IMG/VR virus record: IMGVR_UViG_3300025430_000035
Location: 1-49,900 of that record
DNA length: 49,900 bases
Reading direction: 5' to 3' (one strand)
Source of the DNA: a virus
The translations under genes and the position numbers were made by a program. Positions 8,128 through 15,541 of this stretch are shown here, piece by piece. The notes under the pieces are model-generated. The model did no database searches. It saw nothing but the letters and a program-made list of their open reading frames with translations, and had not been told where the DNA came from. Numbering within the stretch: position 1 is the stretch's first letter; each line of letters starts with the position of its first letter.

Positions 8128-9455
8128 AACTACGCGATTACCAAGAGCAATCAGTTGATTTCCTATATGAGCGCGATAGGGCGATGATCCTTGCGTCTGT
8201 TGGCGCTGGCAAGACTGCCATTGCCCTTACAGCTATGCAAGCCTTATACAACGACCATCATGTCAATCGCTGGCTAGTCTTAGCGCCCAAAAGAGTATGC
8301 ACAGATGTATGGGCGCAAGAGTTGGCTAAGTGGACTCCCAAGATGAACATGGCAATAGCGGTGGGAACGCCTAAACAACGTCAAGAAGCCTTCAAATCCA
8401 AAGCGCAGATCGTTGTAACCAATTACGACAATATCCAAACCTTGCCCGATTTAGCAGGGTTTGATGGCATCGTATTTGATGAATTAACCAAGCTCAAGAA
8501 CCCTTCTGGTACTAGGTATAAACACCTACTTAAAGTAATTGATCGTTTTAAGTTTCGTTGGGGATTAACAGGCTCTTTTACGTCTAATGGTTTAGAAGAT
8601 GTGTTTGGTCAATGCAAAGTGATAGACCAAACCCTATTGGGTAGGAGCAAAGGCGCGTTCCTACAGCAGTACTTTGTGTGTGTCAATCGTGACTTTGGCG
8701 ATTGGCAACCTCGGCTGGGCGCATTAGAAGCCGTGATGCAGAAGATTCGCCCAGCCACCTTCTTATTAGAGTCAGCCGAATATAAAGACAAGCTCCCGCC
8801 TTTGCATACAGTAGAGATACGTTGTAGCTTGTTAGACCGCAAGCCTTATGACAAGATGAAAAAAGACTTTGTTTACCAATTTCCAGAAGCACAAATCATC
8901 GCGGCTAATTCGGCTGTAGTAACCCAGAAGCTACAACAGATGGCATCAGGCTTTTGTTATCACACAGAACGAACACCCTCTAGTACCGCAGGGCAGTTTG
9001 ATTCAGTTAAAACACCTGTATGGTTCTCAGATCACCGATTTGAATCATTAGACGATCTTTTATCAGAGAATCAACACGCTAATACGTTGCTTGTTTACAA
9101 CTACAAAGAAGAACTAGAAGAACTCAAACGCCGTTACCCTCATGCCCAGACAATCAATGACTATAAGGCTATCGAGCGTTGGAATGAGGGCAAGATTGAG
9201 TTGTTATTGATTCACCCCAAGTCCGCTGGGCATGGCTTAAATCTTCAGTATGGTGGTAGCAAGATGGTGTTTGTATCTTTGCCTTGGAGCTTAGAATTGT
9301 TTGAGCAAACCATAGGCAGATTGCATAGGGGTGGGCAAAAGCACGATGTCTGGTGCTATGTTCTATTAACAAATAAAACGATTGACGAACGAATCTGGGA
9401 GGCTTTGGCTAATAAAAGGGCTATTTCAGACATTGCAATTGAAGAACTTAAATAA
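8124..9455 (+). CDS. SNF2-type superfamily 2 DNA helicase/translocase
   Basis: 443 residues from ATG 8124, which overlaps the VRR-NUC stop as ATGA. An ATG at 8103 would add seven residues but is less likely. Motifs: Q-like MKLRDYQ, Walker A SVGAGKT (25-31), motif Ia LVLAPKRV, DEx motif VFDEL (117-121), motif III-like LTGSFTSN, motif V GHGLNLQYG, and motif VI EQTIGRLHRGGQ. It should be an ATP-driven DNA translocase acting in replication, repair or recombination together with the VRR-NUC nuclease. The helicase core is complete and without accessory domains, as is usual in phages. Confidence 0.93.
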   Translation: MKLRDYQEQSVDFLYERDRAMILASVGAGKTAIALTAMQALYNDHHVNRWLVLAPKRVCTDVWAQELAKWTPKMNMAIAVGTPKQRQEAFKSKAQIVVTNYDNIQTLPDLAGFDGIVFDELTKLKNPSGTRYKHLLKVIDRFKFRWGLTGSFTSNGLEDVFGQCKVIDQTLLGRSKGAFLQQYFVCVNRDFGDWQPRLGALEAVMQKIRPATFLLESAEYKDKLPPLHTVEIRCSLLDRKPYDKMKKDFVYQFPEAQIIAANSAVVTQKLQQMASGFCYHTERTPSSTAGQFDSVKTPVWFSDHRFESLDDLLSENQHANTLLVYNYKEELEELKRRYPHAQTINDYKAIERWNEGKIELLLIHPKSAGHGLNLQYGGSKMVFVSLPWSLELFEQTIGRLHRGGQKHDVWCYVLLTNKTIDERIWEALANKRAISDIAIEELK

Positions 9456-9457
9456 AT

Positions 9458-9488
9458 TTGTTGCACTATCAATAAATCTGTTACACTA
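9458..9488 (+). promoter_or_regulatory. Possible promoter with repeated TGTTRCACT boxes
   Basis: TGTTGCACT at 9459-9467 and TGTTACACT at 9480-9488 form a direct repeat with 21-base spacing. TACACT (9482-9487) can be a -10, with TTGTTG (9458-9463) as -35 at 18 bases. The boxes precede the small-gene run starting at 9511. Whether they are operators or promoter elements is unclear. Confidence 0.4.
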
Positions 9489-9510
9489 AATCCCTTGAAA
9501 GGAATTAAAA

Positions 9511-9729
9511 ATGAATTGGATTAAACAAACGCCTAAAGCAAGTGACTATAGTTGGAGAACTTTAACGACTATTTTGTCTAATCTTGGAGAAGAAGAAGTA
9601 TTGGAATTGCTTAAATCAGAAAAGAAAAATGAAAAGCGCTGGTCTATTTTGCAACGTCTACATCAGCGATACAACACTTTGCGAGTAGCAAGAGAACGCG
9701 TAGAGTTATTTGCGGTCACTAAAAAATGA
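9511..9729 (+). CDS. Hypothetical helical protein, 72 aa
   Basis: ATG preceded by GAAAGGAA. First gene after the possible promoter. The sequence is charged and predicted mostly helical (residues 18-65), without membrane segment or cysteines. Its stop overlaps the next start as ATGA, opening a run of small early genes. No family recognised. Confidence 0.75.
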   Translation: MNWIKQTPKASDYSWRTLTTILSNLGEEEVLELLKSEKKNEKRWSILQRLHQRYNTLRVARERVELFAVTKK

Positions 9730-9851
9730 ACGAAGTTGAAAAGATGCTGATTGATGGCACAACGGCATATATGACACCAGAAGTAATCGTCATATTTAAA
9801 GTAGAACCCAGTTATGACGCGATAGCTAAAGCGCGTGAAATATTGGATAGT
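9726..9851 (+). CDS. Hypothetical protein, 41 aa
   Basis: Begins with MNEVEKMLIDG and ends with KARENIG before TAG at 9849-9851. The start overlaps the previous stop (ATGA), the same join used throughout this gene run, which is the main support. It is acidic and probably helical, with no motif. Function unknown. Confidence 0.55.
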
Positions 9852-9915
9852 GTTACAGATACCTTAATTTTGAGGCAACTGGAAAAGTAGTAAATGATTA
9901 ACTAGAGGAAAAATC

Positions 9916-10875
9916 ATGGCACATGAATTAACGCAACGTAGTAACGGATTTGTTGAAATGGCTTTTGTAGGTGAAACCCCTTGGCATAAGCTAGGGCAAG
10001 AGCTTGAAGAAGGCGCAAGCATTGAACAATGGCAAGTAGCCGCTGGCATGGATTGGAGCATTGAGCGTTCACCTGTTCGCTTTAATGCACAAGGCAACGA
10101 CCAAATCTATTCAGGTCAAAGTGTTTTATATCGGTCTGACGACAATACGCCATTGTCTGTTGTATCAAATCGCTATAAACCAGTTCAACCTAGAGAAGTT
10201 CTTGGGTTCTTCCGTGATTTAGTGGCAGAGAACGGCTTTAAGATTCACACGGCTGGCACTCTTATGGGTGGCAAACGGATGTGGGCATTAGCTGAAACAG
10301 GTAAGTTTGGCGAAGTTTGTAAAGGCGATGGCATTGGTGGTTTTTTATTGCTATCTACTTCTTGCGACAAGACACTAGCCACTACTGCTAGGTTCACAAC
10401 AGTTCGCGTAGTGTGTAATAACACCCTTACAGCGGCGGTTAACCGCGATGTGAACCAAGTATCGTTTAGCCATATTCAGCAATTTGACCATGTAGCAGTT
10501 AAAGCCCAGCTTGGTAATGCGGTGGAGAGCTTTGGGTCATTTATGGAAATGGCAAAACATTTGCAAAAAGCAAAGTTAAGCGCTGAAGAAGCAAAAGATT
10601 TTGTAAGTTTTTTAGTGGCTACTTCAGTTCAATTAGCTGATGAAGAATATGACGTAACCACCAATCGAGCATATAAAAAGATTTTGGCGCTTTTTAATGA
10701 AGAAGCTAAAGGCATTGAGTTAGTAGGTCATACCAAATGGGGTATGGTTAACGCGGTTACAGAATACTACGACCACTTTAACCCTACAAGATCAGACGAT
10801 GCACGGCTTAATAGCGCATGGTTTGGGGCTGGCGAACGCGCTAAGAACCAAGCTTTAGACCTTTTGTTAGTTTAA
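9916..10875 (+). CDS. DUF932 phage/plasmid-like protein
   Basis: 319 residues; ATG preceded by AGAGGAAAAATC. Matches the DUF932 family (phage/plasmid-like TIGR03299 proteins): N-terminal AFVGETPWHKLG, then YRSDDNTPLSVVSNRYKPVQPREVL, RMWALAETGKF, and TTVRVVCNNTLTAA. Members occur in many phages, plasmids and conjugative elements as stand-alone early proteins; their biochemical role is not established. The length is typical. It is the largest gene in the rightward small-gene run. Confidence 0.88.
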   Translation: MAHELTQRSNGFVEMAFVGETPWHKLGQELEEGASIEQWQVAAGMDWSIERSPVRFNAQGNDQIYSGQSVLYRSDDNTPLSVVSNRYKPVQPREVLGFFRDLVAENGFKIHTAGTLMGGKRMWALAETGKFGEVCKGDGIGGFLLLSTSCDKTLATTARFTTVRVVCNNTLTAAVNRDVNQVSFSHIQQFDHVAVKAQLGNAVESFGSFMEMAKHLQKAKLSAEEAKDFVSFLVATSVQLADEEYDVTTNRAYKKILALFNEEAKGIELVGHTKWGMVNAVTEYYDHFNPTRSDDARLNSAWFGAGERAKNQALDLLLV

Positions 10876-10886
10876 TAGGAGATAGC

Positions 10887-11093
10887 ATGAACGAACATAT
10901 CTGGACAGCAAGTGGGACTGACATCGAAGAACGCTGGATCAAACAGTACGGATGGGTTCGCCCTTCCGAACAGCCTGAGTATCAGGCAAAGTACAAGTAT
11001 TATCAAGAGCTTCCTTTGCGGAAGTTAGACGATGTAGCAAAAGCCCAGTACGAAAGTGTTTTAAAAAGGGCAAAAGTAGTACGCATTAAATGA
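10887..11093 (+). CDS. Hypothetical protein, 68 aa
   Basis: ATG preceded by AGGAGATAGC, a good ribosome binding site 11 bases after the DUF932 stop. A soluble charged protein with several aromatic residues (WTASG, YGWVRP, KYKYYQ). Its stop overlaps the next start as ATGA. No family recognised. Confidence 0.7.
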   Translation: MNEHIWTASGTDIEERWIKQYGWVRPSEQPEYQAKYKYYQELPLRKLDDVAKAQYESVLKRAKVVRIK

Positions 11094-11179
11094 ACGATAT
11101 AGCCATGCTATTTGCTTTTTTGGTAATAGCTGGCTTTATCTTAATTATTATTTTATACGCTAGAGGATATAAAAAATGA
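11090..11179 (+). CDS. Small membrane protein, 29 aa
   Basis: Start overlaps the previous stop (ATGA) and the stop overlaps the next start. The sequence has one hydrophobic segment (MLFAFLVIAGFILIIILYA) followed by a basic end (RGYKK), so a single-pass inner-membrane peptide is likely. The role is unknown; host-membrane modulation is a guess. Confidence 0.6.
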   Translation: MNDIAMLFAFLVIAGFILIIILYARGYKK

Positions 11180-11343
11180 ACGACCTTTCACACGATATTA
11201 AACACGCAAGACAGTTACTTAGCCACATAGAGATATTGGATAATAACGCCCATATCAACGGCTATAAACCAATCTATGATGCAGTTCAAGAGCTACAAAT
11301 TTGTATTCAACTATTACTTATAAAGACAGCAGACTACGCATGA
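11176..11343 (+). CDS. Hypothetical helical protein, 55 aa
   Basis: Begins with MNDLSHDIKHARQLL and ends with LLIKTADYA. Joined by ATGA overlaps on both sides, which strongly supports it as a real gene. The pattern of hydrophobic residues suggests two amphipathic helices. No known family. Confidence 0.65.
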   Translation: MNDLSHDIKHARQLLSHIEILDNNAHINGYKPIYDAVQELQICIQLLLIKTADYA

Positions 11344-11561
11344 CTACTTTTACCACCAGCGACAGAGAAGAAGCTGAAAGAGAGCCAGTTCCTTTTTTTG
11401 GTTGGATTGACAAAGAAGATACTGAAATGATGCTTAGACAACAGCTTCGGGTCATGCAAACTGAAATAGAAGCGTTGAAAGCCAAGCTAAAGCAATATCA
11501 CTTAAAAGAAGATTTAGATAGAAACCTAAATTTAATTTATGGCAAGGAGTTTATTAAATGA
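11340..11561 (+). CDS. Hypothetical coiled-coil protein, 73 aa
   Basis: I place the start at ATG 11340, overlapping the previous stop, rather than at an in-frame TTG at 11301 that would run through the preceding gene. The C-terminal half (QQLRVMQTEIEALKAKLKQ) has a coiled-coil heptad pattern. The N-terminal half is acidic. Function unknown. Confidence 0.65.
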   Translation: MTTFTTSDREEAEREPVPFFGWIDKEDTEMMLRQQLRVMQTEIEALKAKLKQYHLKEDLDRNLNLIYGKEFIK

Positions 11562-11782
11562 ACAATGAACCAGTAGCGTGGATGCACAAAGAAAGCGGTC
11601 AAGTATTTGCTGGTATGGGAAGCCCAATAAAACCTGATGATTTTATTTCACTCTACACCCATCCAGCAGACCGCATAGCTGAATTGGAACAAGCGTTAGA
11701 AAACATCATAGCTATTTCTGACAGAAAACATGACGCATGGGACAAGGCTAAAGAATTACTAAAGAAAGCGAGTGAGAAATGA
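11558..11782 (+). CDS. Small phage protein of the PVAWM...LYTHP type
   Basis: 74 residues. The N-terminal EPVAWMHKESGQ and the central ISLYTHPADRIAELEQALE match a motif pair found in many small early phage proteins of unknown function. A helical segment fills the C-terminal half. ATGA overlap with both neighbours. Confidence 0.75.
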   Translation: MNNEPVAWMHKESGQVFAGMGSPIKPDDFISLYTHPADRIAELEQALENIIAISDRKHDAWDKAKELLKKASEK

Positions 11783-11868
11783 ACTTTATAAACTGGGTAT
11801 TTGATGGCAGTTTTAAATGGTGGTTACTTGCAGTTGTGATTGTTTACATTATTGCTAGATTTATTTAA
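11779..11868 (+). CDS. Small membrane protein, 29 aa
   Basis: Starts by ATGA overlap with the previous stop. One hydrophobic segment (WWLLAVVIVYIIARFI-like, residues 14-29) makes a single-pass membrane peptide likely. It closes the rightward small-gene run. The 57 bases before the convergent gene at 11926 hold no clear terminator. Confidence 0.55.
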   Translation: MNFINWVFDGSFKWWLLAVVIVYIIARFI

Positions 11869-11925
11869 AGAAAAATTCTAAATTCAAGAATATCGAATAC
11901 TTATACTTAGTATATTGTTGTATAT

Positions 11926-12135
11926 CTATCGCCATTGATGCTTTTTAATAACTTGCTCCGATTCGTAATCGGTATGGCAAAAGGCATTACAAAATAACCC
12001 TTTAACAATATTGTCATTGCAATATAAACAACGCCCAGTAAAAGAATGATTTTTGGGTTTAGAACGAGCAATTTGAATAGCTAAATCCCGATCCCGTTCT
12101 TCATTGTCTGAAGCCATATCGTAAATATCGGTCAT
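11926..12135 (-). CDS. Zinc-finger protein of the TraR/DksA-like phage type
   Basis: 69 residues; start overlaps the lysozyme stop (ATGA). The central CLYCNDNIVKGLFCNAFCHTDYE has four cysteines (C-x2-C-x8-C-x3-C) suitable for one zinc ion, followed by DYE. Small phage proteins with an MTDIYD start and this finger are common near lysis genes. Some relatives are compared with TraR/DksA regulators of RNA polymerase, but the acidic tip residues are not evident here, so a regulatory role is only possible. It is the last gene of the late block. Confidence 0.7.
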   Translation of the reverse strand: MTDIYDMASDNEERDRDLAIQIARSKPKNHSFTGRCLYCNDNIVKGLFCNAFCHTDYESEQVIKKHQWR

Positions 12136-12575
12136 ACCAGCCCATCAAATAATTTTTCTTCAGCTTGTCTACGCCTAAGTAGTCCAGCCATGTGACGACC
12201 AGCCGCCATATCCCATTTTTCAAATTCTAATGCCGCACCTTTCATATCGCCAGCATTAATTTTTTTTAATAGGGTAGAACCAGCAAAGTTTCCTGCTCCA
12301 ACATTAAAAACAAAGTCTACAAGGGCATCAAATTCATCTTGAGTTATGTCTGTATGTATTTTATTAGCTACTGTCATTTCTGATTTTTGAACATCTTGCA
12401 TTAATAATTCTTCAGCTTGTTCTTGAGTTATGGTCATATTGGGATGAACATCAGAACCAGTATGCCCATAACCAACAGTCCAAGGGCTACCACCAGTTCC
12501 CGGATCAGGATAAGAAGTAAGTCTGCATCCTTCAAAACTTTCTGTAAGATGAAGCCCATTTTTAGAATAAATCAT
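12132..12575 (-). CDS. Endolysin, glycoside hydrolase family 24 lysozyme
   Basis: 147 residues. Cuts the glycan backbone of peptidoglycan at lysis. The T4/P22-type catalytic triad is visible: E15 in ESFEGCR, D24 in YPDPG, and T33 in WTVGYGHT. C-terminal LLKKINAGD and the GLLRRRQAEEKLF helix are typical of the family. No signal-anchor segment is present, so export should depend on a holin; candidates lie upstream in the same cassette. ATGA overlaps link it to the spanin gene and to the zinc-finger gene. Confidence 0.95.
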   Translation of the reverse strand: MIYSKNGLHLTESFEGCRLTSYPDPGTGGSPWTVGYGHTGSDVHPNMTITQEQAEELLMQDVQKSEMTVANKIHTDITQDEFDALVDFVFNVGAGNFAGSTLLKKINAGDMKGAALEFEKWDMAAGRHMAGLLRRRQAEEKLFDGLV

Positions 12576-12976
12576 TTAGCTACCGCATCATATTGAGCAT
12601 AGCAAGCTTCTAATCCAGTTCTTATTTGGTCTGCTCTGGAAGCTTCCCTAATAAGAAATTCTGCATCCTCGGCAGAAAGGGCTGTCCCAGTTCCATTTTG
12701 TCCATTACTGGAGCTTTGGCTACGATTGGGTCTGTTCCGCAAGCTGATAAGAGCATCAGCAAGCTGGGAATTAATATTAGCAATTTGAGCATCTTTAGCC
12801 TTCCTTATTTTGTCAGTATCTTCTTGGCTTTGAACTTCTTTATCATGGACAGCTTTAGCTTGAGCTACTTTATAAGCATCCAATTTATAAGATTCATATT
12901 TTCCATAACCAATGCCACCCATTGCTAAAACAGCAAGACCAATCATTATGTAACTATTTATGGATAATGGAAACAT
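12572..12976 (-). CDS. Rz: Inner-membrane spanin (Rz-like)
   Basis: 134 residues. An N-terminal transmembrane segment (about residues 6-25, YIMIGLAVLAMGGIGYG) is followed by a long charged helix (KYESYKLDAYKVAQAKAVHDKEVQ) and the usual Rz tail (EDAEFLIREASRADQIRTGLEACYAQYD). It should span the periplasm from the inner membrane and join the outer spanin to fuse the membranes at the last step of lysis. Its start overlaps the upstream stop (TAATG) and its stop overlaps the lysozyme start. An outer spanin gene lies wholly inside it in another frame. Confidence 0.9.
   Translation of the reverse strand: MFPLSINSYIMIGLAVLAMGGIGYGKYESYKLDAYKVAQAKAVHDKEVQSQEDTDKIRKAKDAQIANINSQLADALISLRNRPNRSQSSSNGQNGTGTALSAEDAEFLIREASRADQIRTGLEACYAQYDAVAK
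12622..12792 (-). CDS. Rz1: Outer-membrane spanin lipoprotein (Rz1-like), nested in the inner spanin gene
   Basis: A 56-residue ORF lies entirely inside the inner spanin gene in a different frame, from ATG 12792 to TAA at 12624-12622. It begins MLKLLILIPSLLMLLSACG: a basic residue, a hydrophobic core and a perfect lipobox L15-S16-A17-C18. After signal peptidase II cleavage the mature peptide would have about 39 residues with several prolines, as outer spanins do. The nested arrangement is the classic Rz/Rz1 layout of lambda. It is easy to miss because of its size. It should bind the inner spanin across the periplasm. Confidence 0.88.
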   Translation of the reverse strand: MLKLLILIPSLLMLLSACGTDPIVAKAPVMDKMELGQPFLPRMQNFLLGKLPEQTK

Positions 12977-13527
12977 TACCTAAATCCGCTTATTCTTGGC
13001 GAAAAAACGAATGTGGCTTGATATGGATCAGGCTTTGGCTGGACATTATCATCGACCAAACCACGCACATTCCAACCCAAATTAATATAAATACAACGAC
13101 TAAAACCAATAGGGGCAACAACAGTAAATTGAAATAATCCATTAGCGTGAACCAAACACCACCCTGCTTTTGCATTGTCATTATCCTTAATGGTTTTGTC
13201 CCCAGATACTTGCGTGTAATAAGGGTTAGTTAAATAGCGTAATGCAAAACTATACGCTGGATTGCGCCATAGCCAATGTACTTGTGACCACCATTGATTA
13301 GGTGGAAACATAGTTTGGAAAGTAGCATCACCATTTAATGAATTATCAGGTGTTTGAAACCAAGATAGCCAAGTTGGAAATCTTGGTTCAACAGCTTTAT
13401 AAGAATGGTTATTACACCAGCCCATTAAAGGTTTAGCAAATATAGGAAGAATGGGAGCAATAATAACTGCCAATAAGGTTAATGCAAGATTGATTGGTAT
13501 AAAAATTAAATATAGCAAATAGATCAT
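12976..13527 (-). CDS. Phage membrane-anchored protein of unknown function
   Basis: 183 residues. One or two N-terminal hydrophobic segments (residues 2-32, MIYLLYLIFIPINLALTLLAV... IAPILPIF) are followed by a soluble region rich in Trp and aromatic residues (WLSWFQTPDNSLNGD, PPNQWWSQVHWLWRNPAYSF). Proteins with this layout and the FQTPDNSLNGD-type motif occur in many tailed phages of Proteobacteria near lysis genes; the role is not established. Overlaps with both neighbours (ATGA upstream, TAATG downstream) place it in the lysis operon. Confidence 0.75.
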   Translation of the reverse strand: MIYLLYLIFIPINLALTLLAVIIAPILPIFAKPLMGWCNNHSYKAVEPRFPTWLSWFQTPDNSLNGDATFQTMFPPNQWWSQVHWLWRNPAYSFALRYLTNPYYTQVSGDKTIKDNDNAKAGWCLVHANGLFQFTVVAPIGFSRCIYINLGWNVRGLVDDNVQPKPDPYQATFVFSPRISGFR

Positions 13528-13715
13528 TTTTCATCCAATGGTTGAGTAGTTACAAAGCGCAATATAGCAACAATAACGCCAATCCCAATAAGGATAACGC
13601 CATAATATTTTGGATCAATAATGTTTTGGACATAAGAAAAATTATCTGCTAAAGCACCAAATATAACAAGAAGCAAGGAAAACCACATAGTCCTTGATTT
13701 GTGCATTGCTTTCAT
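13524..13715 (-). CDS. Putative holin-like membrane protein, 63 aa
   Basis: Two hydrophobic segments (about residues 11-28 and 39-56) and a short charged end (TTQPLDEK). The N-terminus carries basic residues (MKAMHKSR). A small two-helix membrane protein beside lysozyme and spanins is the usual shape of a class II holin, which would release the signal-less lysozyme. There is no decisive holin signature, and the 84-aa protein at 13879-14133 is an alternative. ATGA overlaps on both sides. Confidence 0.55.
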   Translation of the reverse strand: MKAMHKSRTMWFSLLLVIFGALADNFSYVQNIIDPKYYGVILIGIGVIVAILRFVTTQPLDEK

Positions 13716-13879
13716 TTTTTTTTCAAAATAGGCTTTTTGATAGTTTTTTTAACTGCTACTGGTTTTTTAACAGTTTTAGCCACTACTTTTTTGGCTATTG
13801 GTTTCTTTTTAACAGGAAAAACTGGAATAATAGCTGGTTCAGGTTTTTTACGAAGTAAAGCACAAATAGTTTTAAACAT
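13712..13879 (-). CDS. Lysine-rich small protein, 55 aa
   Basis: Starts with MFKTICALLRKKPEP; residues 24-55 are a low-complexity Lys/Val/Ala/Pro tail (KKKPIAKKVVAKTVKKP...). It resembles the basic tails of histone H1-like proteins and probably binds nucleic acid or acidic polymers. The start overlaps the upstream stop by one base and the stop overlaps the downstream start as ATGA, so it is a true member of the operon despite its composition. Function unknown. Confidence 0.6.
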   Translation of the reverse strand: MFKTICALLRKKPEPAIIPVFPVKKKPIAKKVVAKTVKKPVAVKKTIKKPILKKK

Positions 13880-14133
13880 TATTTATCTGCCTTTTTATCC
13901 AATTTGTCCTCTATTTTGTCTAATTTTGCAAAAATAGCAATAGCAATTTTGTCAAAATCTGATTTAGACATATAGTTTCCAGCTATAAGAATCTCAATAG
14001 TGTTTACTTTTTCTACCAAAACCTTATCTGCCGATTGTAAATCTTTAACTGCATCCCAAATAACTTTTAGAACCCATCCGCCCAAAGCACCACATAAAGC
14101 TAACGCATAATTAAAAAGTGTTTGGTCGAACAT
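13879..14133 (-). CDS. Membrane-anchored coiled-coil protein, possible holin/XhlA-like
   Basis: 84 residues. A hydrophobic segment (about residues 6-24, LFNYALALCGALGGWVLKV) is followed by a charged coiled coil (KDLQSADKVLVEKVNTIE) and a basic end with repeated KLD units. The layout of one anchor plus a heptad helix resembles haemolysin XhlA-type lysis accessory proteins, although here the anchor is N-terminal. The family is frequent in phages of Burkholderiales-like hosts. It may help holin function or anchor lysis components. Confidence 0.55.
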   Translation of the reverse strand: MFDQTLFNYALALCGALGGWVLKVIWDAVKDLQSADKVLVEKVNTIEILIAGNYMSKSDFDKIAIAIFAKLDKIEDKLDKKADK

Positions 14134-14144
14134 AAAAAGCCTTT

Positions 14145-14573
14145 TTATAGATAATTTTTAACAATCTCTGGCTTTACAAAACTACTAGGGTTATGTTCTG
14201 TTGCTTCCCACCAAAGAAACTGATTTTTTGATAGATTATCACGATTTTCAAGTAAATTGGTGTTTTCTGGATGTCCAAATATTAAAGGGTCTGATACTGA
14301 CCAAAGAACAATGCCCGATTTTTTTTCATCCCAAGCTAAATGCTGAAAAAAGCTGTCTACGCCAATCCAAATTCGACATTCTTGGATTAACTTTCTAAGT
14401 TCTGGGATTGGCAAATTTTTACGAAAATCATAAACTAACTGTTCTTCTCCTTCTACGCCTATTTGAATAATAGGTTCATTAATCATGGAGATTAATTGTT
14501 TCCAATAAGGGTAGTTTTTAGGGTTAGTTTTGCCATTTCTTAATGGTTTGGCAAAAGGGTGAATGATTATCAT
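14145..14573 (-). CDS. Glycosyltransferase family 9-like C-terminal domain protein
   Basis: 142 residues. MIIIHPFAKPLRNGK, KNYPYWKQLI, IIQIGVEGE, LPIPELRKLIQECRIWIGVDSFFQHLAW and SDPLIFGHPEN match the nucleotide-sugar half of heptosyltransferase-like GT9 enzymes. The acceptor half is missing here but seems to lie at the C-terminus of the upstream gene, whose stop overlaps this start (ATGA). The two products probably act together to attach a sugar. The target could be host surface polysaccharide, a virion protein or DNA; the sequence does not say. Confidence 0.75.
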   Translation of the reverse strand: MIIIHPFAKPLRNGKTNPKNYPYWKQLISMINEPIIQIGVEGEEQLVYDFRKNLPIPELRKLIQECRIWIGVDSFFQHLAWDEKKSGIVLWSVSDPLIFGHPENTNLLENRDNLSKNQFLWWEATEHNPSSFVKPEIVKNYL

Positions 14574-15541
14574 AAATAAAGCTTTCTGTAGGCATTTTCT
14601 AAGCTATCAGTCCACTTCCATTGATCCATCTTGCCATAGATATTCCATTGATCTATGTTACCAAAAAGGTGCTGTGCTTCAGCTATAGAACGACAAGGGA
14701 TTATTTCAGGATAGCAACCAAAGACAACTGGATTTTTGATAGAACCCAATATGGAATTAAATACAATATGATCCCCAAGTCCAGAATTGAGAACAACAAC
14801 AGTATTGTCATTAAAACTGAGTGTGTTTCTAAATATTTGTTCGTCATGGTCGTACATCTCCTTCTTTGTTTCAGCACGAATACCCCCTTGAGGGTTTTTC
14901 ATGTGCCAAGAAACAGCATTAGGTACAACCAATACTTTATATCCTTTTTTGTATAAACCATAGGTAAATAGCGTTTCTTCACGATGAGCTACTCTGGAAA
15001 GACCTAAATTAAAGTCATAGACCCCTGCCCGATATAAAAAAGAACAATGTAAATGCTCTACTTCCCTAATGCCATCAATAAAATTCCATTGAATATTAGG
15101 CTCAGAATCAATGTTTTTAATTAACCCCGTAGATTTAGAAGTATCTTGTAATGGTGGAGTAAGAATTGCACCACCTACAGCCCCAACATTGGGAAACTGT
15201 GTAGCATGGCTATACAGGCTTTGCAAGACTGTGGCTTCAGGAACGCAATCATCATCTACACGCCAAACCCAATCAAAATCCATACGATTAGCCATTTGAT
15301 GAATGTGATGTTGTCCTTTTTTTTCAGCAAATAACCACTTCCATTCAATACCTTTAATAGCCATTATTTGAAAGAAATGCTGATAAATCATTTCTTTTCG
15401 CATATCTTGGGGTTCATCATTGTCGTCAAAAATAACAATTTTGTTAGGTAGCCAAGTTTGATTAATAACAGCTTCTAAAACTAAAGGAAGCGTTGTGTGA
15501 TAACGCCCCCTAGTTGCTATTGAGCATAGTATTTTAGGCAT
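14570..15541 (-). CDS. Glycosyltransferase family 2 with GT9-like N-half at its C-terminus
   Basis: 323 residues. The N-terminal 240 residues are a GT-A fold family 2 transferase: SIATRGRYHTTLPLVLEAVINQT, IVIFDDND, and the metal-binding WRVDDDCVPE. The last 75 residues (VVVLNSGLGDHIVFNSILGS...) look like the start of a GT9 heptosyltransferase fold, whose second half is the next gene. The stop overlaps that start (TTATGATA), so the gene pair may be a natural two-chain GT9 or a split fusion. It follows a methyltransferase gene, forming a modification cassette between fibres and lysis. Confidence 0.85.
   Translation of the reverse strand: MPKILCSIATRGRYHTTLPLVLEAVINQTWLPNKIVIFDDNDEPQDMRKEMIYQHFFQIMAIKGIEWKWLFAEKKGQHHIHQMANRMDFDWVWRVDDDCVPEATVLQSLYSHATQFPNVGAVGGAILTPPLQDTSKSTGLIKNIDSEPNIQWNFIDGIREVEHLHCSFLYRAGVYDFNLGLSRVAHREETLFTYGLYKKGYKVLVVPNAVSWHMKNPQGGIRAETKKEMYDHDEQIFRNTLSFNDNTVVVLNSGLGDHIVFNSILGSIKNPVVFGCYPEIIPCRSIAEAQHLFGNIDQWNIYGKMDQWKWTDSLENAYRKLYL

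Noticed and set aside
11869-11925. Terminator between the convergent blocks
   Set aside because: Only a weak ATACT/AGTAT stem is visible with no T run, so I do not call one.
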